DNA of 17,567 bases from JAGYLJ01 sp964383545 (GCA_964383545.1 CAYLHD010000015.1:1-17567), one strand, 5' to 3'. Shown: positions 1 through 8,000, counted from the stretch's first letter. The notes: a model not told the origin generated them from the sequence alone. A program made the numbers and translations.

Positions 1-167
1 TTTATTTTTTCTATTATCTTATCTGCTCTTTTTTCTAAACCATCGTCAACCACAATAATTTCAAAATTCTGAAATGATTGATTAAGAACACTTTTAATAG
101 ACCTCTTTAATAATTCAGGTCTATTAAAAGTTGGAATAATGACACTAATTTTAGGTTTTCTATTCAT
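1..167 (-). CDS. Glycosyltransferase family 2, N-terminal fragment cut by the window edge
   Basis: Only the first 55 codons lie in the window; the rest runs off the left edge. The ATG is at 167-165. The visible protein begins MNRKPKISVIIPTFNRPELL, continues through SIKSVLNQSFQNFEIIVVDDG, and shows the first beta strand, the 'IPTFNR' turn and the 'VVDDG' nucleotide-sugar site of GT-A fold family 2 enzymes. Family members transfer a sugar from a nucleotide-sugar donor to a glycan or lipid carrier on the cytoplasmic face of the membrane. The upstream DUF616 gene ends at 178, so only 10 bases separate the two genes and they are probably co-transcribed. It is the last visible member of the glycan cluster. 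The acceptor and donor sugars cannot be inferred. Confidence 0.9.
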   Translation of the reverse strand, partial: MNRKPKISVIIPTFNRPELLKRSIKSVLNQSFQNFEIIVVDDGLEKRADKIIEKI

Positions 168-177
168 AATGCTAATA

Positions 178-900
178 TTATTTTTTCAAATGTGATCGAT
201 GTGAAAAATATTTATTTTGTCTAACATTTCCTTTAATGTAATCAAAATTAAAATAATTTTTCCAAGCAACATAATTAAAACTAAGTTGATCTCTACAACT
301 TCCTTTTTTGATTTCACTCCACCAATCCTCCATTATTTGAATAACACTAGATTCATTGTGTTTTCTCAAAATAACCATTCCAGCTATCAAACCATTGTGC
401 TCAGGATATCCTTCTTCTTTATACCTTTCAATTTGATTTTTAATAATTTCAGGATCATCCTTATACTTCCCTTCTTTACCAATTTTTAATAAATAGTCAG
501 CCTCATCATAAATACAATCCCGACAATCTTCTTTATCTTTAATCCAAAAAAGTTTTTTCCACCTTTTTTTCTGTTTGTTATGATTAAAAAAAGCTAAATC
601 TACTTTTGATAAATACTGTTCTATTAATTTAATTACATTTCCCCTTACTAAGACATTTCCATCAATCCACACACTAACGTCATATTCTGATAAAAATTTA
701 TGAGGTAAAATCTTATAAATCTTTGCGCTTCTAACAGGATCTTCAAATTCCGGTTCAACTTTCCTAACTTCCCAAACATCTGAAACAAAATCCTGATCAG
801 TGAAACAAACAAAATCACACCTTTTTGGAATATATTCCGGTTCAATTAAATTATCTTTACCTCCGAATATGGCAGTGTAAATTACAACTTTATTTCTCAT
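178..900 (-). CDS. DUF616-family glycosyltransferase-like protein
   Basis: This is a 240-residue protein beginning MRNKVVIYTAIFGGKDNL. The 'YTAIFGG' opening, the 'CDFVCFTDQ' strand, 'VWIDGN' (a DxD-like turn) and the 'HNGLIAGMVILRKH' segment are typical of DUF616 proteins, related to plant TOD1/MUCI70 and thought to be GT-A glycosyltransferases. The role here is inferred from family and context: adding a sugar to the surface glycan built by the neighbouring enzymes. I placed the start at the ATG at 900-898. A TTG three codons upstream (909) is in frame, but neither has a clear Shine-Dalgarno sequence and the ATG gives the usual family N-terminus. It lies between a methyltransferase gene (45 bases upstream) and the partial GT2. 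Confidence 0.8.
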   Translation of the reverse strand: MRNKVVIYTAIFGGKDNLIEPEYIPKRCDFVCFTDQDFVSDVWEVRKVEPEFEDPVRSAKIYKILPHKFLSEYDVSVWIDGNVLVRGNVIKLIEQYLSKVDLAFFNHNKQKKRWKKLFWIKDKEDCRDCIYDEADYLLKIGKEGKYKDDPEIIKNQIERYKEEGYPEHNGLIAGMVILRKHNESSVIQIMEDWWSEIKKGSCRDQLSFNYVAWKNYFNFDYIKGNVRQNKYFSHRSHLKK

Positions 901-945
901 AATTATCAAATACTTATTTAGGTACTATTAAAATTTTATTTTCTA

Positions 946-1593
946 TTATTTTTCAACGATAAAATGATAAGTTGGAATAAAATGTTTTATTAAGTTATAA
1001 ATAAATTTATTATTAATCTTTTTTTTACGTGTATCTAAAACTTTAAAATTATACTCAAAAAGTAATTTGGTTATTCTAATATAAGTATAATAATGCATTT
1101 TAGATAATTCTTGAAACCCAGCATCTTTGTTTGTTTTTTCTTTATTTAGACTTCTTAATATTTTATCAGATATTCTGCGAGGTAACCAATTAATAAACCA
1201 CAAATGATAATGGTAATCATAAATTCCAAAACGATTGTGAAAACTTATATACATTTGTCCATTTTTTTTCAAGACTCTATAACATTCTTTTATCAATTTT
1301 TCAGGATCCTCAACATGCTCAGTAACTTCACTGCAATTAATAAAGTCAAAATAATTGTTTTTAAAAGGTAAATCTTCAGCCCTCCCATGAAGCAGATCAA
1401 AATCTATATTCCTTTTTAATCCTTTTTCTTTTGAAATTTCAATATATTTTTTATTTTTTTCCAAACCAATAACATCATAATTATTTTTAGCTAAAAAAAT
1501 CAAAAAATCTCCACGACCACTGCCTAAGTCAAGAATCTTCTTATTTTTTAGATTTAAAACATGTTTTTCTAAATTTTTTAAATGGTTATTCAT
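946..1593 (-). CDS. Class I SAM-dependent methyltransferase
   Basis: This 215-residue protein has a Rossmann-fold methyltransferase core. Motif I is 'ILDLGSGRGDFL' at about residues 20-31, the acidic end of beta 2 is 'VIGLEKN' (about 41-47), 'DFINCSEVTEHVEDPEKLIKECYRVLKKNG' is motif II/III (about 83-112), and 'MYISFHN' is the next strand. This matches the Methyltransf_11/UbiE-like group. In a glycosyltransferase cluster it probably O-methylates a sugar, as a decoration or chain-terminating cap, but the acceptor is not visible. The C-terminal third is basic and unlike any domain I recognise. About 98 bases of very AT-rich sequence lie upstream. They include a TATACT-like hexamer near 1630, too far from the start to assign with confidence. 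Confidence 0.85.
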   Translation of the reverse strand: MNNHLKNLEKHVLNLKNKKILDLGSGRGDFLIFLAKNNYDVIGLEKNKKYIEISKEKGLKRNIDFDLLHGRAEDLPFKNNYFDFINCSEVTEHVEDPEKLIKECYRVLKKNGQMYISFHNRFGIYDYHYHLWFINWLPRRISDKILRSLNKEKTNKDAGFQELSKMHYYTYIRITKLLFEYNFKVLDTRKKKINNKFIYNLIKHFIPTYHFIVEK

Positions 1594-1691
1594 AAATTTT
1601 AAAATATTTTTTATCCTTCCCTTTTAAGTATAATTTCTTATATCAGTTAAGACTTGCTTTGAAATTTTAGCTATTTCTTTATTAAATTAGA

Positions 1692-2318
1692 CTACTTCTC
1701 GAGCACGAAGTAATTGTTTGAAGGGGTGTCAAACGGAACAAAATTATCTACTATTTTTAAACCAGATTTTTCAATCTCTCTTTTTACAATAGAAATAGAA
1801 TACTTCTTCTTACCTATCTCCCAATAATGTTGCCCATCAAAAATATGTTTTTTAAAGGAAGAAATTTTAATAAAGATATTTTTATAATTTAAAAAAGGTA
1901 TTTTAAATAATAAATGAATTAAAATTCTTCTATGATCAGGTAACGATATAATTACATTTTTTTTCGAAACCCTAGACATTTCTTTCAAGTTATTTAAAAA
2001 ATATTCAAAAGGCATATGTTCAAGAACCTCAAAGGCACAGACTACATCAAAAGAATTATCCGGGAAAGGTAACTTATCGACACTCGCAACAAAATCAGGC
2101 TTTAATTCTTTATCAATATCAACAGTTGTCACTTTTAAACCTAAGTCTTTTAAAATGTAAGTAACCCAACCATTTCCAGGTCCAATTTCAAGAACTTTTT
2201 TTATATCTTCCCTTTGTAATAATTTTAATTGATAGAAAAAACTCAACCATCTTGCTTTGTGATTATAATTATCACTAAAATAATGTTCTTTATTAACCTG
2301 AATATCGTAATTACTCAT
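1692..2318 (-). CDS. Class I SAM-dependent methyltransferase (Methyltransf_11 type)
   Basis: This is a 208-residue protein. Motif I 'VLEIGPGNGWVTYIL' is at about residues 42-56, 'VTTVDID' ends strand 2 (about 64-70), 'LPFPDNSFDVVCAFEVLEHM' is the SAM/adenine pocket (about 83-102), and 'NVIISLPDHRR' follows. It is a second methyltransferase, only distantly similar to its downstream neighbour (for example GPGNG versus GSGRG), so not a recent duplicate. Its start codon overlaps the stop of the upstream GT4 gene by eight bases (ATGAGTAA), implying translational coupling. Methylation of a sugar in the locus's glycan is the likely role. The family also contains quinone and small-molecule enzymes, so the substrate is inference. 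Confidence 0.86.
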   Translation of the reverse strand: MSNYDIQVNKEHYFSDNYNHKARWLSFFYQLKLLQREDIKKVLEIGPGNGWVTYILKDLGLKVTTVDIDKELKPDFVASVDKLPFPDNSFDVVCAFEVLEHMPFEYFLNNLKEMSRVSKKNVIISLPDHRRILIHLLFKIPFLNYKNIFIKISSFKKHIFDGQHYWEIGKKKYSISIVKREIEKSGLKIVDNFVPFDTPSNNYFVLEK

Positions 2319-3456
2319 ATTTATTAATGATAAAATTTAAAATTTTCTTAATATATTCATCCCAAGTATATTTTTTTACGTCTTCTTTTGCTTTATCAGA
2401 AATATTCTTAGCTAAATTATTATCTAATAAAACCTTATTAATACCAGACAATAAACTATCAGCACTACCAGCCTTAATTAAAACAGAATTTTCTTCATTT
2501 AGAACTTCCCTTATTGATGGTAAATCTGATGCAACAACAGAAACACCAGAGGCCATATACTCGAACATCTTTATTGGTGAAGTAAATTTTTCAGATTCTT
2601 CAGAAATAGGGATATTAGGTAACAACAAGACATTAGAAGCTTTAAGATAAAGTGGAGTGTCCTCTTGTTTCTTATGCCCAACAAATAAAATGTTGCTTAA
2701 TTGATTGTCTATAATTATATTTCTATACTTTATCAGACCATTTCCAGTTCCACCCACTACCACAAAAAAAATATTTTCATTGTTATTTTTTTTAGCAACT
2801 TCCACAACAATATCTATTCCTTTCCAAGGATAAAGATTACCTAGATAAAGAACAATCTTTTTGTTTTTAGGTAAATTTAATTTTTCCCTTAATTCTTGTT
2901 TGTTATTAAGAATAATATCAAATTTTTCTAAATCAACCCCGTTAGACACAACAACACTATTTTTAAAACCCCTTTCACAAAACTCCTTTTTAGTCCCTTT
3001 AGAATTACAAACAATTTTTGTTTTTTTATTTAAAAACAATTTCAAAAACAAACCTCTTCTATTCGACCAATTATGAGCGTTATAAACTGTATTAAATCCT
3101 TTTAAGTTTAATAAAATTACAATGAAAAAATCTCGACTATAAATAATAGTATCTTTAGATATTTTTTTAAAAAATATTCTTAATACAAAAAATAATGTTT
3201 GAACATGAAAAACTAAAGGACCGAAGTATTTACTTAAAAAGATAATATCAATACAAGGAATCCTCTTAACAATGAAATTTCTTTTTATCCCATAATAATC
3301 AAATAAGTTTTCCTTTATGGAATTTTTTCTAGCAGGAACCCAAAGCTCTGTGTTTATCCCAGAATCTGAAAATTTCTCACAAGTTTTACTGATTTGGAAA
3401 CCATGAGCTTTTTCTGTTGGTATTCTAGCGTTAACTATATAAATTATTTTCATCAT
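2311..3456 (-). CDS. Glycosyltransferase family 4 (GT-B fold)
   Basis: This 381-residue protein opens with 'MMKIIYIVNARIPTEKAHGFQISKTCEKF', typical of GT4 enzymes, where the 'K-A-H-G' stretch shapes the acceptor site. 'KIVLYLGNLYPWKGIDIVVEVAK' (about 199-221) starts the C-terminal donor-binding Rossmann domain. 'SPIKMFEYMASGVSVVASDLPSIREVL' (about 291-317) is the nucleotide-sugar site; the second glutamate of the EX7E pair is the E of 'FEYM'. The family transfers sugars with retention from nucleotide-sugar donors at the inner membrane face. Two consecutive ATGs (3456 and 3453) are possible starts. The stop of the preceding gene is one base upstream of the first, so ribosomes probably pass directly between them. 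Confidence 0.88.
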   Translation of the reverse strand: MMKIIYIVNARIPTEKAHGFQISKTCEKFSDSGINTELWVPARKNSIKENLFDYYGIKRNFIVKRIPCIDIIFLSKYFGPLVFHVQTLFFVLRIFFKKISKDTIIYSRDFFIVILLNLKGFNTVYNAHNWSNRRGLFLKLFLNKKTKIVCNSKGTKKEFCERGFKNSVVVSNGVDLEKFDIILNNKQELREKLNLPKNKKIVLYLGNLYPWKGIDIVVEVAKKNNNENIFFVVVGGTGNGLIKYRNIIIDNQLSNILFVGHKKQEDTPLYLKASNVLLLPNIPISEESEKFTSPIKMFEYMASGVSVVASDLPSIREVLNEENSVLIKAGSADSLLSGINKVLLDNNLAKNISDKAKEDVKKYTWDEYIKKILNFIINKYE

Positions 3457-3457
3457 T

Positions 3458-4510
3458 TTAAATCAATTTAATTTTAATTATTTTTATCAATTCTTTTCCT
3501 AAAATTTCAGGAGTCATATTTTGAATAAACTTATTATAAGCATTTTCTGCTAACCTGTTTCTTAATATTGGGTCTTCTTTTAATTTTAAAATTGCACCTA
3601 CTAATTTTTCTGGGTTAGCTGTAGAAATCAAAAATAAATCTTCATTTGTAAATAGTTCTCTAATTGCTGGGGTGTCCATAGTAATAACTGGTTTTTTACA
3701 TGCAGCAGCCTCATAAACCTTATTAGGAATAACTCTCTTAGCCTTTTCTGTATTTCCAAAAATACCTAAACAAATATCAGCTTTATTAATATACTCTGGT
3801 AATTTCTCATAGGAAATATTATCTACAAAGGTAACGTTTTTATAATTACCTCCTTCATATTTTTCTTTAATACTTGATCCTATTATATTAAACTTGATAT
3901 TTACATTCTTTTCAAGCAATTTAGCTGTTTCTAATATATATTCAATACCTTGCAAAGGTATATCATTCCCATGAAAATGTATAATAAAATTGTTAGATTT
4001 TTCATCAATTTTTATTGGCCTTAAAATTTTTTCATCTGTTCCAACCAAAACCCTAACAAATTTTTCTTTTTTCAGACCAAATTCTTTAACAAAATATTTA
4101 ATGTGTTCATCTGTGTCGAGTAAAACTATATCAGCCCATTTAGCAGACAATCTATCTAAATGCCAATAATATCTTGCCTTGAAACTTCCTTTTTTAGTAT
4201 TCTTTCTATCCAAAACTTCTGATTTATATAAGGGAGCAAAGGAATCAAAAACAATCTTCTTTCTTGTTAAAAATTTAGCTAAAATCATAGATTGAAAACC
4301 AGGGAAGGCCACAAATAACACATCATATTGTTTACGTACTTTCCAATGTTTTTTTATTAAATCAAAATATTTAATAACTCCCTTTAATTCTGTCCTGCAT
4401 TGAATTACTTTAATATTATTTTCTTCCAAACCTTGAATAAGCACTCTGTTACGAGAATATTTTGGATTATAAATCCCAAAAAAACAAACTGCTAAATTTT
4501 CTTTTATCAT
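3458..4510 (-). CDS. Glycosyltransferase family 4-like (GT-B fold)
   Basis: This 350-residue GT-B protein has an N-terminal part ('LAVCFFGIYNPKYSRNRVLIQGLEEN', then 'YDVLFVAFPGFQSMILAKFL') that resembles GT4 acceptor domains, with 'KKIVFDSFAPLYKSE' following. The C-terminal donor domain contains 'FIIHFHGNDIPLQGIEYILETAKLL' (about 175-199), 'LPEYINKADICLGIFGNTEKAKRVIPNKVYEAAACKKPVITMD' and 'AIRELF'. The 'IPNKVYEAAAC' segment takes the place of the EX7E region. The start ATG at 4510 overlaps a TGA (4509-4507) that ends the full-length reading frame of the deacetylase upstream. That ATGA junction is the usual coupling signal and is evidence that the deacetylase frame once ran to this point. Confidence 0.86.
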   Translation of the reverse strand: MIKENLAVCFFGIYNPKYSRNRVLIQGLEENNIKVIQCRTELKGVIKYFDLIKKHWKVRKQYDVLFVAFPGFQSMILAKFLTRKKIVFDSFAPLYKSEVLDRKNTKKGSFKARYYWHLDRLSAKWADIVLLDTDEHIKYFVKEFGLKKEKFVRVLVGTDEKILRPIKIDEKSNNFIIHFHGNDIPLQGIEYILETAKLLEKNVNIKFNIIGSSIKEKYEGGNYKNVTFVDNISYEKLPEYINKADICLGIFGNTEKAKRVIPNKVYEAAACKKPVITMDTPAIRELFTNEDLFLISTANPEKLVGAILKLKEDPILRNRLAENAYNKFIQNMTPEILGKELIKIIKIKLI

Positions 4511-4659
4511 ATTCTCCCTTTAACAAATTGAATTCCGCTAATTTTTCCTAAAAATTGCCACCAAGTAGTTGAACGATCAATAGACAACCTTGGTAAAATC
4601 AGTGAATTATTATTTAATTTTTTCAATCCAACGTAACCCTCTTTAACTGTAAAAGCTAG
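4507..4659 (-). pseudogene. Detached C-terminal part of the polysaccharide deacetylase, beyond an in-frame TAA
   Basis: Directly after the TAA at 4662-4660 the same reading frame stays open for 50 codons and ends in TGA at 4509-4507. The translation begins LAFTVKEGYVGLKKLNNNSL, goes on with ILPRLSIDRSTTWWQFLGKI and ends FVKGRI. This is the normal C-terminus of NodB-type deacetylases of this kind ('AFTV..G' strand, 'LPR' and the final helix). The TGA overlaps the next gene's ATG (ATGA). The tail has no start codon or ribosome-binding site of its own, so it is not an independent gene. A single base change (for example AAA or TAT to TAA) would explain the break. It could be a genuine nonsense mutation, a strain variant or a sequencing error. 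Confidence 0.8.
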
Positions 4660-5226
4660 TTAAAAACTAGATTTTTCAACTTCTTCAACAACAGTATCAT
4701 TAAAAACACCTTTTGGATATGAAAAATAAAAACATTTTTTACCCAATTTCTCTTCAATAATTTTTTTGCTTTCAACTAATTCCTTAATTAAAAATTCTTT
4801 AGAAACCTTGGTAAGATTAGAATGACTAAGAGTATGACAACCAAATTCAACTAGACCAGAATTTTTCATTTCATTAATCTGTTCCCAATTTAAATAACCA
4901 TATTCCCCAACCAAATCTGTCACCAAAAAAATAGTTACTTTAATATTATATTTTTTTAATAAAGGAAAAACATTTATATAATTATCTTCGTAACCATCAT
5001 CAAAAGTAATGGCTACATTTTTATATCCTAACTTAAAGTTATCAAGAAAAGTTATATTAAATTTTTTATTTATTAAAAATTTTATCTGTTTTTTAAACAT
5101 CTCTGGTGAAACTGTAAAAAACCTTTCATCATTAGAAACAGTATGATACATCAATACGCTAACACATTTAGGTTTTAAAAATAATGAAATTAAATACTTT
5201 TTTAAACTAATTAAACTTTTAAGCAT
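4660..5226 (-). CDS. Polysaccharide deacetylase (NodB homology domain), interrupted by an in-frame stop
   Basis: This 188-residue product contains most of a carbohydrate esterase family 4 NodB domain: 'VLMYHTVSND' (24-33), the catalytic/metal motif 'TFDDGYEDN' (74-82, with D76 and D77), 'HTLSH' at 131-135 supplying the two metal-binding histidines, and 'FSYPKG' at 168-173. CE4 enzymes remove N- or O-acetyl groups from polysaccharides using a metal ion. The protein stops after 'VEKSSF', but the same frame resumes after TAA for 50 residues of matching C-terminal sequence, giving 239 codons if the stop is ignored. The truncated form keeps the metal ligands but lacks the last strands of the barrel, so activity is doubtful. 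The start overlaps the upstream GT4 stop by eight bases (ATGCTTAA). Confidence 0.85.
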   Translation of the reverse strand: MLKSLISLKKYLISLFLKPKCVSVLMYHTVSNDERFFTVSPEMFKKQIKFLINKKFNITFLDNFKLGYKNVAITFDDGYEDNYINVFPLLKKYNIKVTIFLVTDLVGEYGYLNWEQINEMKNSGLVEFGCHTLSHSNLTKVSKEFLIKELVESKKIIEEKLGKKCFYFSYPKGVFNDTVVEEVEKSSF

Positions 5227-6253
5227 GATAAGTATTTATAATATTTTGAATCAACTTTTCTGAACTATGGTGTCTAACAATTTCCAACCTTAACTCATTC
5301 TGAATTTCTCTACTCTTAGAAAGATCTATTATTTTTTTAGCTAGTTCTTCAGCATCATTTGTCTCAAGAATAGATTGAACTGGTAAAATGTTACTAAAAG
5401 TCTTGTTTAGAGCAATTACTGATAGTCCACAAGCCACAGACTCTAAAACAGTCTTGTCCATTCCTCCAGTTGGACATAAATTAATACTCAAATCAGCTCT
5501 ATTATAAATTTCACAAAGATCTTTGTTGGGAACACTCCCAACAAAATTAATAAACCGTCCTATATTTTTATCATTAATAAATTTGTCTATATCATTTTTA
5601 TAGACCTCATCCTTCTTTGAAAGAGGAGAACCTACAAAACTAACCTTAAAATCTTTAAAATTAAACTGATTAACTAATAAATCAACTGCTTTAGTTAAAA
5701 GTTGTTGATTTTTTATTAACGAAATCCTACCGACATAAACAATATTAAAAATATTACCCACTTTATCTTTATTATCAGGTTTGAATTTTTCTATATCAAT
5801 CCCGTGCCCCAAAACATGTAACTTTTTGCTTTTTAAACCAAAACTTTCTGATGAAGCAGTAAAAATAATATTTGCTAATTTACTTGCTATATATAGCTTC
5901 AAATTTTTAGCTTTATGTGTATACCACAAACCTATTTTCTTGCCCGTTATTCGCCAGAAAATGCCCCCTAGAACAACGTATTCTGGATTCATGTGAACAA
6001 ATACATCATCGTAATCTTTTCGCTTAGACCAAATATATTTATAAAAATTAAGAGTGTATTTTAAACAGGATTTTCCTTCTTCTTTACCCAAAGATAATAC
6101 CTCCACATTCCTCGGTAAATCATATTCCCCCGCTCCCAAAGTAATCACTGTCACTTTTTCACAATGCTTAGCAAATTCAGCCACCCACCCGTGGAAAAAA
6201 CCAAGAATATCATCATTTTTATCTATTTTTTGTGTAACAATTAATAATTTCAT
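5219..6253 (-). CDS. Glycosyltransferase family 4 (GT-B fold)
   Basis: This 344-residue protein begins MKLLIVTQKIDKNDDILGFF and is followed by 'HGWVAEFAKHCEKVTVITL', the usual GT4 acceptor-domain start. 'IFTASSESFGLKS..LHVLGHGIDIEKF' (about 130-155) is the inter-domain region with the conserved 'HGID' turn. 'IVYVGRISLIKNQQLLTKAVDLL' (about 168-190) begins the donor domain, and 'ADLSINLCPTGGMDKTVLESVACGLSVIALN' (about 253-283) holds the nucleotide-sugar site with the conserved glutamate in 'VLESV'. It probably adds a hexose to the cluster's glycan. It is the first gene of a tight run after a 68-base gap holding a candidate terminator. A TATAAT hexamer lies about 30 bases before the ATG, and there is no clear Shine-Dalgarno sequence. 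Confidence 0.88.
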   Translation of the reverse strand: MKLLIVTQKIDKNDDILGFFHGWVAEFAKHCEKVTVITLGAGEYDLPRNVEVLSLGKEEGKSCLKYTLNFYKYIWSKRKDYDDVFVHMNPEYVVLGGIFWRITGKKIGLWYTHKAKNLKLYIASKLANIIFTASSESFGLKSKKLHVLGHGIDIEKFKPDNKDKVGNIFNIVYVGRISLIKNQQLLTKAVDLLVNQFNFKDFKVSFVGSPLSKKDEVYKNDIDKFINDKNIGRFINFVGSVPNKDLCEIYNRADLSINLCPTGGMDKTVLESVACGLSVIALNKTFSNILPVQSILETNDAEELAKKIIDLSKSREIQNELRLEIVRHHSSEKLIQNIINTYHA

Positions 6254-6303
6254 ATTTTCTTGACTTTTTATTTACATAATATATTATATTAATAATCATT
6301 ATG

Positions 6304-6343
6304 AAAAGCGTCGTCAAAGGGCTAGTCCCGCGAAGGCGCTTTT
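6304..6343 (-). terminator. Candidate hairpin terminator after the NYN-domain gene
   Basis: AAAAGCG at 6304-6310 pairs with CGCTTTT at 6337-6343, and a small GGG/CCC stem (6319-6321 with 6327-6329) lies inside the loop. On the minus strand the stem is followed by a short U run, so it could end transcription from the NYN gene, whose stop codon (6324-6322) lies inside the loop. The block is clearly more GC-rich than its surroundings. The U run has only four bases, so terminator activity is moderately supported; a palindromic repeat is the alternative. Confidence 0.4.
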
Positions 6344-6849
6344 TGTTTTTCTATCTTCTTTAATTCACCCCTTATATCTTCTAAATACTGAATTGCTCTT
6401 TTCCAACCACAAGCTTTTCTCAACAAAAAAGAAGTCTTCTTTCTATTAGGGCTTAAAGCAACTTTGAATTTATCTTTATCTTCTAAATATTTAACTAAAC
6501 TAGCAAAATCCCCATCACTCGTTATTAAAATAGCATTGTCATATTTCGATAATAAATCTACAGTTGTTAATGTTAAATCAACATCAACATTTCCTTTTAG
6601 TTTTCCATTCTTACCTTGAGATATTTCCTTAAAAACAATTTCAAAACCAGCGTTCCTTAATAGAGAATAAAATTTCTCATTTTCTTCTATATATCCAATA
6701 AACCAAAAAGCTTTACTAACCTTATATTTATCTTTTAAATATATTCTTAATTTAAAAATATCCACAGCCCAACCATCATCTTTTGTACCAAGATATAAAT
6801 TCTGAGCATCTATAAAAGCATAATTATTTTCCTTAATTTTATTTTTCAT
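6322..6849 (-). CDS. NYN domain protein (LabA/DUF88-like, PIN-fold putative nuclease)
   Basis: This 175-residue protein has the acidic pattern of NYN/PIN-fold ribonucleases: 'YAFIDAQNLYLG' with D14 and N17, 'GNVDVDLTLTTVDLL' with D89 and D91, and 'ILITSDGDFASLVKYL' with D112 and D114. 'SFLLRKACGWKRAIQYLEDIR' forms the C-terminal helices. Bacterial LabA/DUF88 proteins are thought to be metal-dependent RNA nucleases; the target here is unknown. Its ATG begins on the base directly after the TAG of the upstream GT4 gene (no gap), so it is translated from the glycosyltransferase message. The last residues (KAPSRD) are encoded by the GC-rich hairpin at 6304-6343, which suggests the natural C-terminus was altered by that element. 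Confidence 0.85.
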   Translation of the reverse strand: MKNKIKENNYAFIDAQNLYLGTKDDGWAVDIFKLRIYLKDKYKVSKAFWFIGYIEENEKFYSLLRNAGFEIVFKEISQGKNGKLKGNVDVDLTLTTVDLLSKYDNAILITSDGDFASLVKYLEDKDKFKVALSPNRKKTSFLLRKACGWKRAIQYLEDIRGELKKIEKQKAPSRD

Positions 6850-7977
6850 CTAATTCTCTTTTGTTATGTTAGACCAAGATTTATATAAAACATCCAAGAC
6901 TTCACCCTCGGTTTGGGGCATCTTTTTAATATAATCTGCATAAGCTTTTTGTTCAAATTCTTTCATCATTTCAGGATGTTGTTGAGTATTAATAATATTT
7001 TGAGTAAAACACTCTTCATTACCAACATCGCAAAGAAAAGCGTTATTACTACTTAGTATTTCCCCCACTATTCCCACTTTGGTTGATAAGATTGGACAAT
7101 GAGAAAGAATTGCTTCAGTCAAAGTTAAACCGTAACCTTCATAATTAGAAGTTGATAAAAGTAAATCAGCTGTTTTATAGTAAGAAATTGGATCATTGGT
7201 CCATTTTTTAAAAATTATATTTTCTTCTAAACCAGCTCTTCTAGCTTGTCGTTTCAAACTTTTTCGTACAGACCCATTTCCTACAATAACCAAACCTGTC
7301 TTCGGAAAAACTTCTACAGCTTTTTTCAAAGCGCTAATAGCCATGGATATATTCTTTTCTTTTTCCAAACGACTCATCATTATCATAATAAACTTAAATT
7401 GAGGATATTTCTTTTTTAAATTAAAACTTGGTTCAAACATCTGAATAAAAGTTGGGCTAGTAAAAATAGGTAAAATAGTTGTTTTTTCCTGCAAATTTTC
7501 AGCTAACGATAATTTGATTCTTTTGGAAACTACTCGAATATGATCAGCTTCTTTTAAAAGGAATTTAGAAAAAATAACTCTTATTTTATTAAAATAGGAT
7601 TGCTTAGCAAAATATTTACTAAAAATATCAGTATGAACCTGTAATTCTAATTTAGCTTTTTGTTGTTTAGAAATCCTCCAAGCAATGAAACCTGTTTCAT
7701 AGGGATCTTGAGCTGTAATCAAATCAGCTTCTTTTAGTAAACTAGCAATTTTTATAGCATCAAAAATATAGTGGAACTTACTCTTGGAATTGGTCGGATA
7801 AACAGTAACTTTTTCACTAATATCAAAAACTTTCTTTTTTGGAAGATCCCTAAAAGCTTTATTTAAAACAATAATATCAATTTTATCGACAAGAGAGCCA
7901 TAATCAAACATTCTCTGCCTAACAGGGCTATTTTCCTCAAAAATCTTCTTATCAATACTAATCATTAAAATATTCAT
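6850..7977 (-). CDS. Glycosyltransferase family 4 (GT-B fold)
   Basis: This is a 375-residue protein beginning MNILMISIDKKIFEENSPVR. 'ADLITAQDPYETGFIAWRIS' (about 80-99) is the first-domain loop seen in many GT4 enzymes, and 'LQVHTDIF' follows. The donor domain shows 'FIMIMMSRLEKEKNISMAISALKKA' (about 196-220) and 'ADLLLSTSNYEGYGLTLTEAILSHCPILSTKVGIVGEIL' (about 271-309). That segment contains a full EX7E motif (E-GYGLTLT-E), the catalytic signature of retaining GT4 enzymes. An extended -10 box (TGCTATACT) ends six bases before the ATG, so the gene probably has its own leaderless promoter, after a strong hairpin that would end the upstream transcript. The NYN gene follows with no gap. Confidence 0.9.
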   Translation of the reverse strand: MNILMISIDKKIFEENSPVRQRMFDYGSLVDKIDIIVLNKAFRDLPKKKVFDISEKVTVYPTNSKSKFHYIFDAIKIASLLKEADLITAQDPYETGFIAWRISKQQKAKLELQVHTDIFSKYFAKQSYFNKIRVIFSKFLLKEADHIRVVSKRIKLSLAENLQEKTTILPIFTSPTFIQMFEPSFNLKKKYPQFKFIMIMMSRLEKEKNISMAISALKKAVEVFPKTGLVIVGNGSVRKSLKRQARRAGLEENIIFKKWTNDPISYYKTADLLLSTSNYEGYGLTLTEAILSHCPILSTKVGIVGEILSSNNAFLCDVGNEECFTQNIINTQQHPEMMKEFEQKAYADYIKKMPQTEGEVLDVLYKSWSNITKEN

Positions 7978-7992
7978 ACTTTTAGTATAGCA
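7978..7992 (-). promoter_or_regulatory. Extended -10 promoter giving a leaderless GT4 transcript
   Basis: On the minus strand TGC is followed by TATACT (7989-7984) and then six bases before the ATG at 7977. An extended -10 at this distance puts the transcription start at or one base before the start codon. No convincing -35 is visible, as is common for extended -10 promoters. The same arrangement occurs at four other genes in the window. Confidence 0.6.
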
Positions 7993-8000
7993 AAGACAGG

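Noticed and set aside
901..909. TTG start three codons before the DUF616 ATG
   Set aside because: No Shine-Dalgarno sequence supports it, and the ATG gives the usual family N-terminus.
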